Positions 17,693-26,623 are shown, counted from the stretch's first letter. The stretch: 64,000 nt of DNA from Mycobacterium sp. ITM-2016-00318 (GCF_002968285.2 NZ_CP134400.1:4960001-5024000); one strand, 5' to 3'. The notes: generated from the letters alone by a model not told the origin. Made by a program: numbers and translations.

Positions 17693-18795
17693 CTGACGCG
17701 CCGACGAGCGCGACTCGTAGCCGGCCACGCGAGTGGGCGGACAACGCCGTCCGGCTGATCGAGGCTGACGCCAGGCGCAGCGCCGACACGCATTTGCTTC
17801 GCTATCCTCTCCCGTCCGCCTGGTGCGACGGCATCGACATCGAGCTGTACCTGAAGGACGAATCCACCCACATCACCGGCAGCCTCAAACACCGGCTCGC
17901 GCGGTCACTGTTCCTCTACGCGCTGTGCAACGGATGGATCGGCGAGACCACCACCGTGATCGAGGCGTCGTCGGGTTCCACAGCGGTGTCCGAGGCGTAC
18001 TTCGCTGCACTGCTCGGTCTGCCGTTCATCGCGGTGATGCCAGCGTCGACGAGCGCATCGAAGATCAAGCTGATCGAATCGCAAGGTGGCCGTTGCCATT
18101 TCGTCGCAGAGTCCTCACAGGTGTACGCCGAGGCAGAGCGGTTGGCCGAGGAGACCGGCGGGCACTACCTCGACCAGTTCACCAACGCCGAGCGGGCCAC
18201 CGACTGGCGCGGCAACAACAACATCGCCGAATCGATCTATGTGCAAATGGGCCACGAGGCCCATCCGATCCCGGAGTGGATCGTCGTCGGTGCCGGCACC
18301 GGCGGAACCAGTGCGACCATCGGCCGCTTCATTCGGTACCGCCGCTTCGCCACCCGGCTGTGCGTCGTCGACCCGGAAAATTCGGCGTTCTTCCCCGCAT
18401 ACGCCCAGGGCCGCGGCGACGTCGTCACCGGTATGTCGTCGCGGATCGAGGGGATCGGGAGGCCACGTGTCGAGCCGTCGTTTCTGCCCGATGTGGTCGA
18501 TCGAATGCTGACCGTGCCCGACGCCGCATCGATCGCGGCGTCACGCCACGTCAGCCTGGTATTGGGGCGTCGCGTCGGGCCGTCGACGGGCACCAACCTC
18601 TGGGGCGCGTTTCGCCTGCTCGCCGAGATGGTCGCCGAGGGGCGCAGCGGTTCTGTCGTCACGCTGATCGCCGACAGCGGTGACCGCTATACCGACACCT
18701 ACTTCAGCGACCAGTGGCTGGACAGCGCCGGGCTTGACACGTCAGCGGCGGCCGAGGTGCTCGTGGAATTCGAGCGATCCGGCTGCTGGCCGTGA
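17689..18795 (+). CDS. cds1: PLP-dependent cysteine synthase-like enzyme (cysteine desulfhydrase Cds1-type)
   Basis: A 368-aa fold-type II PLP enzyme. The Schiff-base Lys lies in TGSLKHRLA; the Asn/Ser loop is [13 protein letters not shown]; the phosphate cradle is [12 protein letters not shown]. Its M. tuberculosis homologue Rv3684 has been described as an L-cysteine desulfhydrase releasing H2S, pyruvate and ammonia; sequence alone cannot exclude synthase activity. Starts at GTG 17689, coupled to the phosphoesterase. Confidence 0.88.
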   Translation: MTDAPTSATRSRPREWADNAVRLIEADARRSADTHLLRYPLPSAWCDGIDIELYLKDESTHITGSLKHRLARSLFLYALCNGWIGETTTVIEASSGSTAVSEAYFAALLGLPFIAVMPASTSASKIKLIESQGGRCHFVAESSQVYAEAERLAEETGGHYLDQFTNAERATDWRGNNNIAESIYVQMGHEAHPIPEWIVVGAGTGGTSATIGRFIRYRRFATRLCVVDPENSAFFPAYAQGRGDVVTGMSSRIEGIGRPRVEPSFLPDVVDRMLTVPDAASIAASRHVSLVLGRRVGPSTGTNLWGAFRLLAEMVAEGRSGSVVTLIADSGDRYTDTYFSDQWLDSAGLDTSAAAEVLVEFERSGCWP

Positions 18796-18953
18796 GCATC
18801 GTCGTCCCGAATGAGGGGGCCGTCGGAGGTGAGGAAGAGCCACAGCGCGGCCAAGACGAAGAAACCAATGTAGATGGACGCTCCCAACCCGGTCATCTCG
18901 CGCCTCGCCTCATCCGATCTGCCGATAAGCGGCTCACTGCCGTCATTGTGCAT
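18699..18953 (-). CDS. possible small single-pass membrane protein
   Basis: An 84-aa frame with one convincing transmembrane helix ([18 protein letters not shown]) between charged flanks. The last ~32 codons are antisense to the 3' end of cds1, and a shorter start at 18896 is possible. The hydrophobic segment, not the tail, supports it. I do not recognise a family; it may be spurious. Confidence 0.35.
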   Translation of the reverse strand: MHNDGSEPLIGRSDEARREMTGLGASIYIGFFVLAALWLFLTSDGPLIRDDDAHGQQPDRSNSTSTSAAADVSSPALSSHWSLK

Positions 18954-19090
18954 AACAACACCGACAGTTCAGATCCATCCCTCGGCGTGGCGTGACCTGC
19001 ATCGCTGAATCGTGACGCGGCGCCCGCCCCGGGGTCGTTATCGATTTGGCGGCGAACCTGGCGGGTGCGATACGCTGTCGTGGCTTCACG

Positions 19091-19164
<74 letters not shown>

Positions 19165-19202
19165 CTCGCGTAAGGTCTGGCAGTGGCCCTGATTCGGATA
19201 GT

Positions 19203-19238
19203 CCCGGTCGGGTCCGCTTGCGTACCGGGTACGTTTTT
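19203..19238 (+). terminator. candidate tRNA-Pro terminator
   Basis: CCCGGT (19203-19208) and ACCGGG (19224-19229) can pair and are followed by a GTTTTTG run (19233-19239), 40 nt after the tRNA. The remaining stretch up to 19421 shows no supported gene. Confidence 0.5.
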
Positions 19239-19421
19239 GTTGCTGGTCGATCGATGTGACTGACTGCGGTCTAACTCGCGGTGATCAGCGACGGCACTTC
19301 GAGAGCGGTTGCACGAGCGTGGTCGAGTACGTCGGCGAGGGCGTGTTTCGCGGGATGTCGTCACCGAGCGAGTCGCGAGCGGGATTGAATACGCGTCGGG
19401 TCATCGTTGCGGCAAGACTTC

Positions 19422-20708
19422 TTACTCGCGCTTCTTGTCCCCGCCGCCTTGGTTGCCCTCGTTTCCGTTACCGCCGCCTTCGTTTCCGTTACCGCCCCCC
19501 TCTTCTTTCTTCTTTTCTTCTTTCTTCTCTTCGTCTTTCTTCTCGTCCTTCGGCGCTTCGGGTTGCTCGAGCACCGGAGCAACCGACGGCGGCGGAGGCG
19601 GAGGTGGGGGCGTGCTAACCGGTGTGCTTGCGCTGACCGGTTCGGTGACGCGAGACGACGATGACGGGTCGGTCGCGAGGGCAAGGCCGCTCACAAGCAA
19701 GGCGAACAGCGCGCCTGCCGCTGCGAGCAATTTCTGGTTGCGGCTGAGCGAGCGCCTTCGGCGGGGAGGCACATAGAAGTCTGCGTACGGCGATACGAAC
19801 GTGCCTGGTCCACCGATGGGCACTGGCTGTTCGAGGATTTTGGTCGCTGGGCGCGGCGCTGCTGCCGGAGCGGCACCGGCGAAGAGCGCGCTACGGTCGC
19901 CTGCCAGCGCAGCTCGCATCTGCTCGGCGCTGAGGAACCGTTGCTGCTTGTCGGGCGTCATCGCCCGGTCAATCACCCCAGCCAGCAGCGGGTCGATGTC
20001 AGGGCGGGCTGCGGCCACACTGGGCGGCGGAGCATTCATGACAGCATGGGCGAGGCTCGCTGGGTTGTCTTGCGGGAACGCTCGAAGCCCGGTCAGCGCC
20101 TCGTAACCCACGACGCCGACGGCGTAAAGGTCGTCAGCGACGGACGCCGGTGCCCCGGCGATGCGCTCAGGGCTCATGTAGGCCATCGTCCCGATGATCT
20201 GTCCGGTCATCGTCTGCGCTGCGCCGGCGGTCTTCGCGATACCGAAGTCGGCGACCTTCATGGTGGTGCCGTCCGATGACACCAAGACGTTGGCCGGTTT
20301 GATGTCGCGATGCAGTACCCCAGCGGAGTGGGCCACGGTAAGCGCGGCGAGCATATCGTCGAGGACCCGCTGCACGCGCTGTGGCGGAAGCGGCCCTTGC
20401 GCGATGTGGTCGTGCAGGGTATCTCCGGGGAGGCGTTCCATGATGATGAACGGCTTGCCGTCGTCGTCTCCGCAGTCGTACACGCTGACGATGTTGGGAT
20501 GGCTCAGCGCGGCTGCGGAACGCGCCTCGTCCTCGAAACGCCGACGTATGTCGGGCTGAACGTTGAGTGCGGGATGCAGCAGCTTTATCGCGACAGGCCG
20601 GTTGAGCCGGGTGTCCCAGCCGTCGCGGACTTCCGCCATGCCGCCACACCCGAGGACCCCTCGGAGCTCGTAGCGGGCCGCGAGCATTTCTTGCCCGGAC
20701 ATTGCCAT
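19422..20708 (-). CDS. transmembrane Ser/Thr protein kinase with Lys/Glu and Gly/Asn-rich tail
   Basis: A 428-aa Hanks-type kinase. The N-terminal kinase domain has GVLGCGGMAEV (Gly loop), VAIKLL (ATP Lys), HRDIKPANV (catalytic loop), DFGIAK and GTMAYMSPE. A linker leads to a transmembrane helix near residues 330-347, and the extracytoplasmic tail is Pro-rich, then alternating Lys/Glu (DEEKKEEKKKEE), then Gly/Asn repeats. A PASTA or other sensor domain is absent. It resembles accessory mycobacterial kinases; the substrate is unknown. A TACGTT -10 box abuts ATG 20708, so ATG 20702 may be the true leaderless start. Confidence 0.9.
   Translation of the reverse strand: MAMSGQEMLAARYELRGVLGCGGMAEVRDGWDTRLNRPVAIKLLHPALNVQPDIRRRFEDEARSAAALSHPNIVSVYDCGDDDGKPFIIMERLPGDTLHDHIAQGPLPPQRVQRVLDDMLAALTVAHSAGVLHRDIKPANVLVSSDGTTMKVADFGIAKTAGAAQTMTGQIIGTMAYMSPERIAGAPASVADDLYAVGVVGYEALTGLRAFPQDNPASLAHAVMNAPPPSVAAARPDIDPLLAGVIDRAMTPDKQQRFLSAEQMRAALAGDRSALFAGAAPAAAPRPATKILEQPVPIGGPGTFVSPYADFYVPPRRRRSLSRNQKLLAAAGALFALLVSGLALATDPSSSSRVTEPVSASTPVSTPPPPPPPPSVAPVLEQPEAPKDEKKDEEKKEEKKKEEGGGNGNEGGGNGNEGNQGGGDKKRE
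19501..19528. repeat. perfect 28-bp homopyrimidine mirror repeat
   Basis: The plus strand reads as a 14-nt pyrimidine block (TCTTCTTTCTTCTT) followed by its exact mirror image, inside a ~45-nt near-pure pyrimidine tract. Such mirror repeats can form intramolecular triplex (H-DNA). It encodes the Lys/Glu tail of the kinase. Confidence 0.85.
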
Positions 20709-20773
20709 AACGTAGCCTGCATCACTTCGGCGTAAACCCAGCGACTCTGGTAAGTCACCGGAACCGGAGCGTG

Positions 20774-21013
20774 CTAGTGCCAGCCCTCAGGCAAATGACC
20801 CCAGGGCACAGCGTTTTGCCAATTGGGTACATTGCCCCAGCCGGGGAGCTCTCCCCATCCCGGGCCGGGGGTACCAGGATTCCAGAAGCAGTTATTGCCA
20901 GACTCGCATTTCCACGGATCCGCCGCTGCCGCCCCTGCAGCAGCCGTAGCGCCAACGAACAATGCGCTGAGAGTGACCGCGCCAGCGGCCAAAGCTGCTG
21001 TCATTCGGTTCAT
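20774..21013 (-). CDS. small secreted Trp-rich peptide
   Basis: A 79-aa exported protein. An N-terminal signal peptide (MNRMTAALAAGAVTLSALFV...) ends near AAAA-DP. The ~48-residue mature part has two Cys (KCESGNNCFW), seven Trp and repeated PGWG/PWG motifs, with many Gly, Pro and Asn. ATG 21013 starts directly at the signal peptide; the frame continues upstream without need. Function unknown. It lies between the kinase and a zinc-ribbon membrane protein on the same strand. Confidence 0.75.
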   Translation of the reverse strand: MNRMTAALAAGAVTLSALFVGATAAAGAAAADPWKCESGNNCFWNPGTPGPGWGELPGWGNVPNWQNAVPWGHLPEGWH

Positions 21014-21080
21014 GCCTTGATTATCGCCCCTACCCCGCCGAAGCGTTATCGGTCCGCTCCCATTCGGCGCTAACTGCACG

Positions 21081-21548
21081 TCACGCCGTTTCAGTGTCCA
21101 CCCATTCGCCTCTGTTGCGCCATGACGTCTCCACTAGCTGAGGTTGCCACCCTGAACCCATAGGCGAAATGCGGGGTCCGCTGCCCACACTGAGGCGGCC
21201 CACCTCAATCTTGCGCCCAAACGGTCCTCGCTCAAGCATGTACCGGTCATAACATCGCCAACACTCGAAGTTCGTATCCTCATTCAAGACGTGCTGTCGC
21301 GCATCACAACGCGGGCATACGACCGTGATCCGCCCATGCGGTGCACGACGCTCGCGCGGGCGACCTGCCGCCGCCGCGAATCCGACTCCGAGCGGCCCGA
21401 GGAATAGCAGCGTCACAACCGCAAATTGCACTGAGCGCCCCTTTGGGGCACAGATAGCCGCACCGATTGCGCAACTCCACCAAATCACGACGACCGCAGC
21501 CGCGACAGGGAGGAACTCCGGCACAACAACTTCGAATCGCTCGTTCAC
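21081..21548 (-). CDS. membrane protein with a cytoplasmic zinc ribbon
   Basis: A 155-aa protein with two transmembrane helices (about residues 12-33 and 41-62) followed by a four-Cys zinc-ribbon (VCPRCDARQHV...ECWRCYDRY) and a polar tail. GTG 21548 has a good AAAGGAA ribosome site. No family name recognised. Same strand as the secreted peptide downstream (67-nt gap). Confidence 0.75.
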   Translation of the reverse strand: MNERFEVVVPEFLPVAAAVVVIWWSCAIGAAICAPKGRSVQFAVVTLLFLGPLGVGFAAAAGRPRERRAPHGRITVVCPRCDARQHVLNEDTNFECWRCYDRYMLERGPFGRKIEVGRLSVGSGPRISPMGSGWQPQLVETSWRNRGEWVDTETA

Positions 21549-21891
21549 GGCATTCCTTTAACCGCCGAGCTAGGGCGACAGGTCGTCCCAGCCATGTACT
21601 CGCGACCCCCGGCAGTGCTCTACCCTTTTGGGTCCAGCCGAAACGCTGGGTTAGCGCAGACCCCTATCCGACCATCTCGAAACTCGAGATTTGAGGGTGT
21701 CCATCCAGAGTGGTTGAACGGTCGCCCCAAGGCGCTAGACGGATCGAAGCCGCGCTCGCACAGCGGATGCACGCTACCGGTAGTCGGCCACAACAATCGC
21801 CGCCACCCTTGGCGTAAGCCGTGCAACGATCAATCGCATTCTCGCAGAAGCGGATATGCCGATTAGCCAATCGGGGAGCGAAGCGGGCACC
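21549..21891. other. gene-free gap with one small dyad
   Basis: About 340 nt without a supportable gene on either strand. It contains a 7-3-7 inverted repeat ATCTCGA/TCGAGAT at 21674-21690. Base composition is less G+C-skewed than the coding flanks. Confidence 0.5.
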
Positions 21892-22925
21892 TCAGGTGGG
21901 TTCGTACTCCCGCAGGACGGGTGAGCCGTTGCGGTCCTTGGGGATCGGAATGAAGGCGTGGTGCGTCGTGGGGTCGAGAGCCAGTGAGTGCGCCCCGTCC
22001 GCGAGGAAAGCAGAGCCACGAGCCGTAAGGTGGCCGTGGTCCTGATCGAAGATGCTGACCCAACCGCTTTCCGCAGCGACGTAGACCCGGTTGGCGCCGG
22101 AATCGAAACGCCAGCACGTCGGGCGTTTCGCCTACTCCGTGATGATCAACGACATTTCGGTTGGCCAGGTCAACTGTGACCATGGTGGCGTTGGCTTCAC
22201 ATCCGACAAACATCACCTGGCCGGTGACATCGAGAGCCTGCCCGTGCGGGTGCTCGCAGCCTGGTGTGGGAATGCGTTCCGTCACAGCGAAACTGACGGG
22301 ATCGATGACGGCCAACTCGTTGCGGCCTTGCACTGCGACCACCATCCGGTCGGTATACGGGTCGTAGACGACGTTTCCCACCTCACCGCCCAGTGGAACG
22401 GTGGCGCGTACTGCGCCGCTTTCGGCGTCGATCACCGTTTCGGTGCCCGCACTCTCGTTAGTCGTCCATACCGCGCGCCTGACCGGGTCGTAGGCCAGTC
22501 CGTCTGCATAGGTGTCTGTGGGGGCGCGGAACACGACTTGACCGGAGTCTTCATCGATAGCGACCAACTGGTTGTCTCCGGTCGCGGTCGCATAGACCCG
22601 ATGCTTGTCCGGAACCACGATCACGCCATGGACGTCAGGCAGATTCGGCACCGTCCGTCCGCACCACAGCGTGCGCCCGCACATCAACGTCGATAAGTTC
22701 ACCGGCACCCATATGCGCGATGAATAGCCGACCCCGCTCGTCATCCAGTGCGGTGTAGTCGAACCGAATGGGACCACCACTGAGTGCCATCTCTGATACC
22801 TGTCGCAGCGGTAACTCAGCCGACTGCTGCGGCGACGTGCTGCACCCCACGACGGTGGTGGTCAACGCCGCCCCAGCCAGCAGCCGTTTCGACCATCGCA
22901 CCGCCGTCACCCTTCGCTGACACAT
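21892..22925 (-). pseudogene. YncE-like beta-propeller lipoprotein, two frameshifts
   Basis: Reading across frames restores one lipoprotein: signal peptide with lipobox TTTVVGC, then YncE/SMP-30-like propeller repeats (DERGRLFIAHMGAGE, DKHRVYATATGDNQLVAID, DPVRRAVWTTNESAG and so on) ending in REYEPT. The frame breaks at 22651-22658, where CCGT is tandemly duplicated (+4), and at 22106-22108, where one extra base in an AAA run shifts the frame again (+1). ATG 22925 is the likely start. It diverges from the ArsR-CDF pair, so it may once have belonged to that metal regulon. Sequencing error cannot be excluded for the +1. Confidence 0.75.
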
Positions 22926-23010
22926 GCGCACGCTTCGAAACTGCGCTGGTGCCGACGCTACGCGCGAGCACGCATCAGCCGGCGTGTTGCCCTCACATGT
23001 CAAGGTCACC

Positions 23011-23035
23011 TATTATCTGCGTATGAATGCAGATA
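23011..23035 (+). promoter_or_regulatory. arsR promoter and autoregulatory operator
   Basis: TATTAT (23011-23016) is a strong -10 box 6 nt before ATG 23023. The inverted repeat TATCTGC (23014-23020) / GCAGATA (23029-23035) overlaps both that box and the start codon. Bound repressor would block initiation. Confidence 0.6.
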
Positions 23036-23448
23036 GGGGAACTTGGAATCGACGGCTCTCCGACGACCAGGTCGACCTGGTCGTCGAAGTATTTCGGATG
23101 CTGGCCGATGCCACGCGTGTCCAGGTGCTGTGGGCACTTGTGAGCCGAGAGATGTCGGTGAATGACTTGGCGACCCATATCGGGAAGCCCGCCCCCTCGG
23201 TTTCTCAGCACCTGGCGAAGCTGAGGATGGCGCGGCTTGTGCGCACCCGCCGCGACGGCACCACCATCTTCTACAGCCTCGACAACGACCACATCGGGCA
23301 ACTGGTCACCGACGCGGTCTTCAACGCGGAGCACGCGGGACCGGGTGTGCCCGGCCATCATCGCGACACCGCCGAACTCGCGACCCTGCACCCCGACACC
23401 ATCGACGCCAAGCCAACCGCGGCCCGACCGAAGGGCCGCGGAGCGTGA
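23023..23448 (+). CDS. ArsR/SmtB-family metal-responsive repressor
   Basis: A 141-aa winged-helix regulator. The core helix-turn-helix spans VFRMLADATRVQVLWAL to PSVSQHLAKLRMARLVRTRR. The C-terminal part has several His (AEHAGPGVPGHHRDT), likely metal ligands of the alpha5 type. It overlaps the CDF gene by 4 nt (GTGA) and so should repress its own efflux operon until Zn, Co, Ni or Cd binds; which metal cannot be read from sequence. Confidence 0.9.
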   Translation: MNADRGTWNRRLSDDQVDLVVEVFRMLADATRVQVLWALVSREMSVNDLATHIGKPAPSVSQHLAKLRMARLVRTRRDGTTIFYSLDNDHIGQLVTDAVFNAEHAGPGVPGHHRDTAELATLHPDTIDAKPTAARPKGRGA

Positions 23449-24497
23449 CCCACGAGGCGCACCCCGACACCCCAGCAGACGGACACCACCGCGCCGCGGG
23501 CCACAGTCACGACCACGGTCACGGACACAGCCACGGCGGGCGCGCCGGCAAGGTCGGTGCCGCGCTGCGGGAGGTGTTCGCCCCGCATAGCCATGACGCC
23601 TCCGACAGCATCGACGGCGCACTGGAGTCCAGTGCGGCTGGTATCCGGGCGGTGAAGATCAGTCTGCTCGCCCTCGGTGTCACCTCGATTGCTCAGTTGG
23701 TGATCGTGCTCATCTCAGGATCGGTGGCGCTACTGGCAGACACCATCCACAACTTCTCCGACGCCTTGACCGCCATCCCGTTGTGGGTTGCCTTCGCGCT
23801 CGGCACCAAGGCCGCCACCCGGCGCTACACCTACGGCTTCGGTCGTGCCGAAGACATCGCGGGACTGTTCGTGATCGCGATGATCACCCTGTCGGCCATC
23901 ATTGCCGGCATCGAATCAATCCGCCGTCTCATCAATCCGGTCCCCATCGAGCATGTCGGCTGGGTAGCCGCAGCCGGACTGGTCGGTTTCATCGGCAACG
24001 AACTCGTCGCCATCTACCGCATCCGCGTCGGGCGTCGCATCGGCTCAGCCGCCCTCGTCGCCGACGGATTACACGCTCGCACCGACGGATTCACATCGCT
24101 GGCCGTCCTGTTCGGAGCCGCTGGCGCCGCCTTGGGCATCCCCCTGGCCGACCCACTCATCGGACTGCTCATCACTGTGGCCATCCTCGCCGTCCTGCGC
24201 ACTGCAGTTCGCGACATCTTCCGTCGCCTCATGGACGGCGTTGACCCCGCCCTCGTCGACACCGCCGAAGCTGCACTGGCCGCCGAACCCGGCGTCACCG
24301 ATGTCCGCAGCGTGAAGATGCGCTGGATCGGCCACCGCCTACACGCCGACGCCGAGCTCGACATCGACCCGGCCACGAGCCTCACCGACGCGCACCGCAT
24401 CGCCCACGAAGCCGAGCACACCCTGACGCACGCTGTCCCGAAGCTGTCGTCTGCACTCGTACACGCCTACCCAGCGACAATCCCGGACCATTGTTGA
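23445..24497 (+). CDS. cation diffusion facilitator (metal efflux)
   Basis: A 350-aa CDF transporter: a His-rich N-terminal tail (HSHDHGHGHSHGG), six transmembrane helices and a cytoplasmic ferredoxin-like domain. The metal sites HNFSD in TM2 and HARTD in TM5 (HxxxD type) fit Zn/Cd/Co transporters, not the Mn-type DxxxD. GTG 23445 overlaps arsR, so both are one regulated operon exporting divalent metal. Confidence 0.93.
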   Translation: MTHEAHPDTPADGHHRAAGHSHDHGHGHSHGGRAGKVGAALREVFAPHSHDASDSIDGALESSAAGIRAVKISLLALGVTSIAQLVIVLISGSVALLADTIHNFSDALTAIPLWVAFALGTKAATRRYTYGFGRAEDIAGLFVIAMITLSAIIAGIESIRRLINPVPIEHVGWVAAAGLVGFIGNELVAIYRIRVGRRIGSAALVADGLHARTDGFTSLAVLFGAAGAALGIPLADPLIGLLITVAILAVLRTAVRDIFRRLMDGVDPALVDTAEAALAAEPGVTDVRSVKMRWIGHRLHADAELDIDPATSLTDAHRIAHEAEHTLTHAVPKLSSALVHAYPATIPDHC

Positions 24498-24597
24498 CCG
24501 CGCCGATAGCGTCGCCCTCGCACGGCTCACAAGTCGCCGACGGATTGTGGGCAGCGCACGTCCGCGTCATCAAGCCGAGAGGCGCCTCATTCTGATT

Positions 24598-24622
24598 GTT
24601 TGATGCGCTACGAATCGGGAAT
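24598..24622 (+). promoter_or_regulatory. SigF-like promoter (haem-oxygenase-like gene)
   Basis: GTTT (24598-24601), 15 nt, GGGAAT (24617-24622). One mismatch to the mycobacterial SigF consensus GTTT-N15-17-GGGTA(A/T). It supports GTG 24633, ~11 nt downstream, as the start codon. Confidence 0.5.
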
Positions 24623-24632
24623 CATCAACAGC

Positions 24633-25652
24633 GTGACGTTGGCATCACCCAGACTCGAACCTGCCCTGCCGTGGGCCGCAGGGCCGCTGTCGTCGACCGT
24701 CCTCGGTCTGCTGGCCTGCCGCCCGCCGCAGCGCTCGTTCACCCCTGTCGCGGTGCCGATCAGCGAGGCGGATCCCTACGGACTCGACCTGCATCTGGCG
24801 CTCTACGTCTGCTACGAGCTGCACTACCGCGGGTTCGCCGGGGTTGATCCGCGCTGGGAGTGGAATCCGGTCCTTCTCGCGGTCCGCGGCCAGCTCGAGG
24901 ATGTGTTCCTCGATGCGGTGCGGCGCGACGTCGGCGACATCGACACCGCTGAGCGCGCCTCGGCGGAGATGGACGCGCTGTGCGTCGAGCCAGCCGACGG
25001 CACGGGCCCGTCGTATTTCCTGCGCGACAACGGCACATGGGACCAGATGCGGGAGTACTTCGTGCACCGCTCGCTGTATCACCTCAAAGAGGGAGATCCC
25101 CACGCGTTCGCGATCCCGCGGTTGACGGGCCAGGCCAAGGCCTCGTTTGTCGCGATCGAGTTCGACGAGTTCGGTGGCGGCCACGGCAGCCGGGTGCATC
25201 AGCAGCTGTTCGCCGACCTGATGGATGCCGCCGATCTGGACTCTTCGTACCTGGCGTACCTCGACGCCGTTCCCGCCGAGTCGCTTGCCGTGGTGAACCT
25301 GATGTCGATGTTCGGCTTGCACCGCGACCTACGGGGCGCCGCGATCGGCGACTTCGCTTCGACCGAGATCACCTCGTCGCCGGGTTCCCGCCGGATCGTC
25401 GACGCGCTGCGCCGGATGGGTGCGCCCGAGCCATGTGTGCGCTTCTACGCCGAACACATCGAGGCCGACGCCGTGCACGAGCAGATCGTCCGTACCGACG
25501 TCGTCGGCGACATGGTCACCAACGAGCCCCACCTCGACAGCGATGTCGTGTTCGGGATCAGGGCGAAGGATCTGGTGGAGGAACGTCTGGCCGCTCACAT
25601 GTTGGGGTGCTGGGCGGAGGGACGGTCGTCGCTACGCAGGCCGCTGAGCTGA
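24633..25652 (+). CDS. haem-oxygenase-like iron-containing redox enzyme
   Basis: A 339-aa protein of the haem-oxygenase-like family (iron-containing redox enzyme, Haem_oxygenas_2 type). The carboxylate/His-rich helix EFDEFGGGH...H at residues ~176-189 is the clearest hallmark and probably binds a di-iron centre; further His/Glu helices flank it. Some relatives (HDOs) perform oxygen-dependent chemistry on small molecules or peptides, so the substrate is open. The frame opens at TTG 24600/ATG 24603, but GTG 24633 fits family starts and the SigF-like promoter. It converges with and overlaps the CDGSH gene by 21 nt. Confidence 0.8.
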   Translation: MTLASPRLEPALPWAAGPLSSTVLGLLACRPPQRSFTPVAVPISEADPYGLDLHLALYVCYELHYRGFAGVDPRWEWNPVLLAVRGQLEDVFLDAVRRDVGDIDTAERASAEMDALCVEPADGTGPSYFLRDNGTWDQMREYFVHRSLYHLKEGDPHAFAIPRLTGQAKASFVAIEFDEFGGGHGSRVHQQLFADLMDAADLDSSYLAYLDAVPAESLAVVNLMSMFGLHRDLRGAAIGDFASTEITSSPGSRRIVDALRRMGAPEPCVRFYAEHIEADAVHEQIVRTDVVGDMVTNEPHLDSDVVFGIRAKDLVEERLAAHMLGCWAEGRSSLRRPLS

Positions 25653-25853
25653 CGGAGGCGCGCTGCGCTGACGCTTGCGGTGGCTCGTGTCGCACAGTGG
25701 GTAGTTCTTCGAGCGCTTGCACGCGCAGATCGCCACCATGAAACGATCCGATTCGACGACGCTGCCGTCGGGCATCTCGATGCGTACCGGGCCCTGCACC
25801 ATGACGGGGCCGGACGGAACAACCCGCACGGTGCGAACATCGGGATCGCTCAT
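25632..25853 (-). CDS. CDGSH-type iron-sulfur protein
   Basis: A 73-aa protein. CACKRSKNYPLCDTSH fits the CDGSH signature C-x-C-x2-(S/T)-x3-P-x-C-D-x-x-H exactly and should hold a labile [2Fe-2S] cluster with 3-Cys/1-His ligation. The N-terminal half (MSDPDVRTVRVVPSGPVMV) is a typical beta region of actinobacterial members. It overlaps the methyltransferase by 4 nt (ATGA) and is therefore co-translated; it could pass electrons to the convergent iron enzyme (inference). Confidence 0.88.
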   Translation of the reverse strand: MSDPDVRTVRVVPSGPVMVQGPVRIEMPDGSVVESDRFMVAICACKRSKNYPLCDTSHRKRQRSAPPSAQRPA

Positions 25854-26542
25854 GCTTTGTCCGCTCTGATGACGACCAGCTCCTCCTCGCGGCGACCCGC
25901 CTCGAGCCGTCCCGTGTCTTCCAGCCACTGCGCGCGTGCTGATAACACCGGCCCGAACGGAATCCACTCCCAGGCAAGGATTTCGGCGTCCAGTCCGCAA
26001 CTTGCGAGTGCAGCCAACGTCTTGCGGGGCTCGGCGAACTCGGATTGCACCAACAGCATCGTGCCCCCGTCGGCGAGCAGGCTCCGCATGGACGCGCACA
26101 GCGGGTCGAGCACCATTCGTCCGTCGTACCCGGCGTCCCAGGCTTGTGCCGGTCCGACGTGCGACGGCACATCGGGTTCGTCGATGTTCGGGTCGTGCGG
26201 GACGTAGGGCGGATTGCAGACAACGAGGTCGTACGGACCGAACTCTGCCGCGCGCGCCCATGAGCCGAGATGCACATTTACATCGACGCCCGCTGCCAGC
26301 ACCTGCTGGCGCGCGAAACGCACTGCGCGTGGGCTGATGTCGAACGCCGCCACCTGCGCCGCACCCTGCTCGGCTGCCGCGACGGCGACGACTCCGCTGC
26401 CCGTGCACAGATCCGCGACGCGGCGCCCGCATGCCAGCCCCGTCTTGTCCATGACTTCGATGAGCAGCTGAGAGTCTTCCTGAGGCGGGTAGACACCGTC
26501 GGCGACGACTGCTTCGTCCCAGTCGTTGTAAGCAGTGGTCAA
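25850..26542 (-). CDS. class I SAM methyltransferase, PrmC/HemK-like
   Basis: A 230-aa methyltransferase. LCTGSGVVAVAAA is the SAM-binding glycine loop; VVCNPPYVP is the NPPY motif used to methylate amide nitrogens (Gln/Asn) in PrmC or bases in DNA/RNA enzymes. It lacks the N-terminal PrmC helical domain and is short, like stand-alone HemK2-type enzymes. TTG 26542 follows GAAAGG. First gene of the pair with CDGSH. Confidence 0.85.
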   Translation of the reverse strand: MTTAYNDWDEAVVADGVYPPQEDSQLLIEVMDKTGLACGRRVADLCTGSGVVAVAAAEQGAAQVAAFDISPRAVRFARQQVLAAGVDVNVHLGSWARAAEFGPYDLVVCNPPYVPHDPNIDEPDVPSHVGPAQAWDAGYDGRMVLDPLCASMRSLLADGGTMLLVQSEFAEPRKTLAALASCGLDAEILAWEWIPFGPVLSARAQWLEDTGRLEAGRREEELVVIRADKA

Positions 26543-26623
26543 CTTCGGCCTTTCGAACGTGATCGATAGTGGTCAGGCCTTGAATTAATGCCCGATATCG
26601 ACTTTGTTAAACCAGGGCTACGG

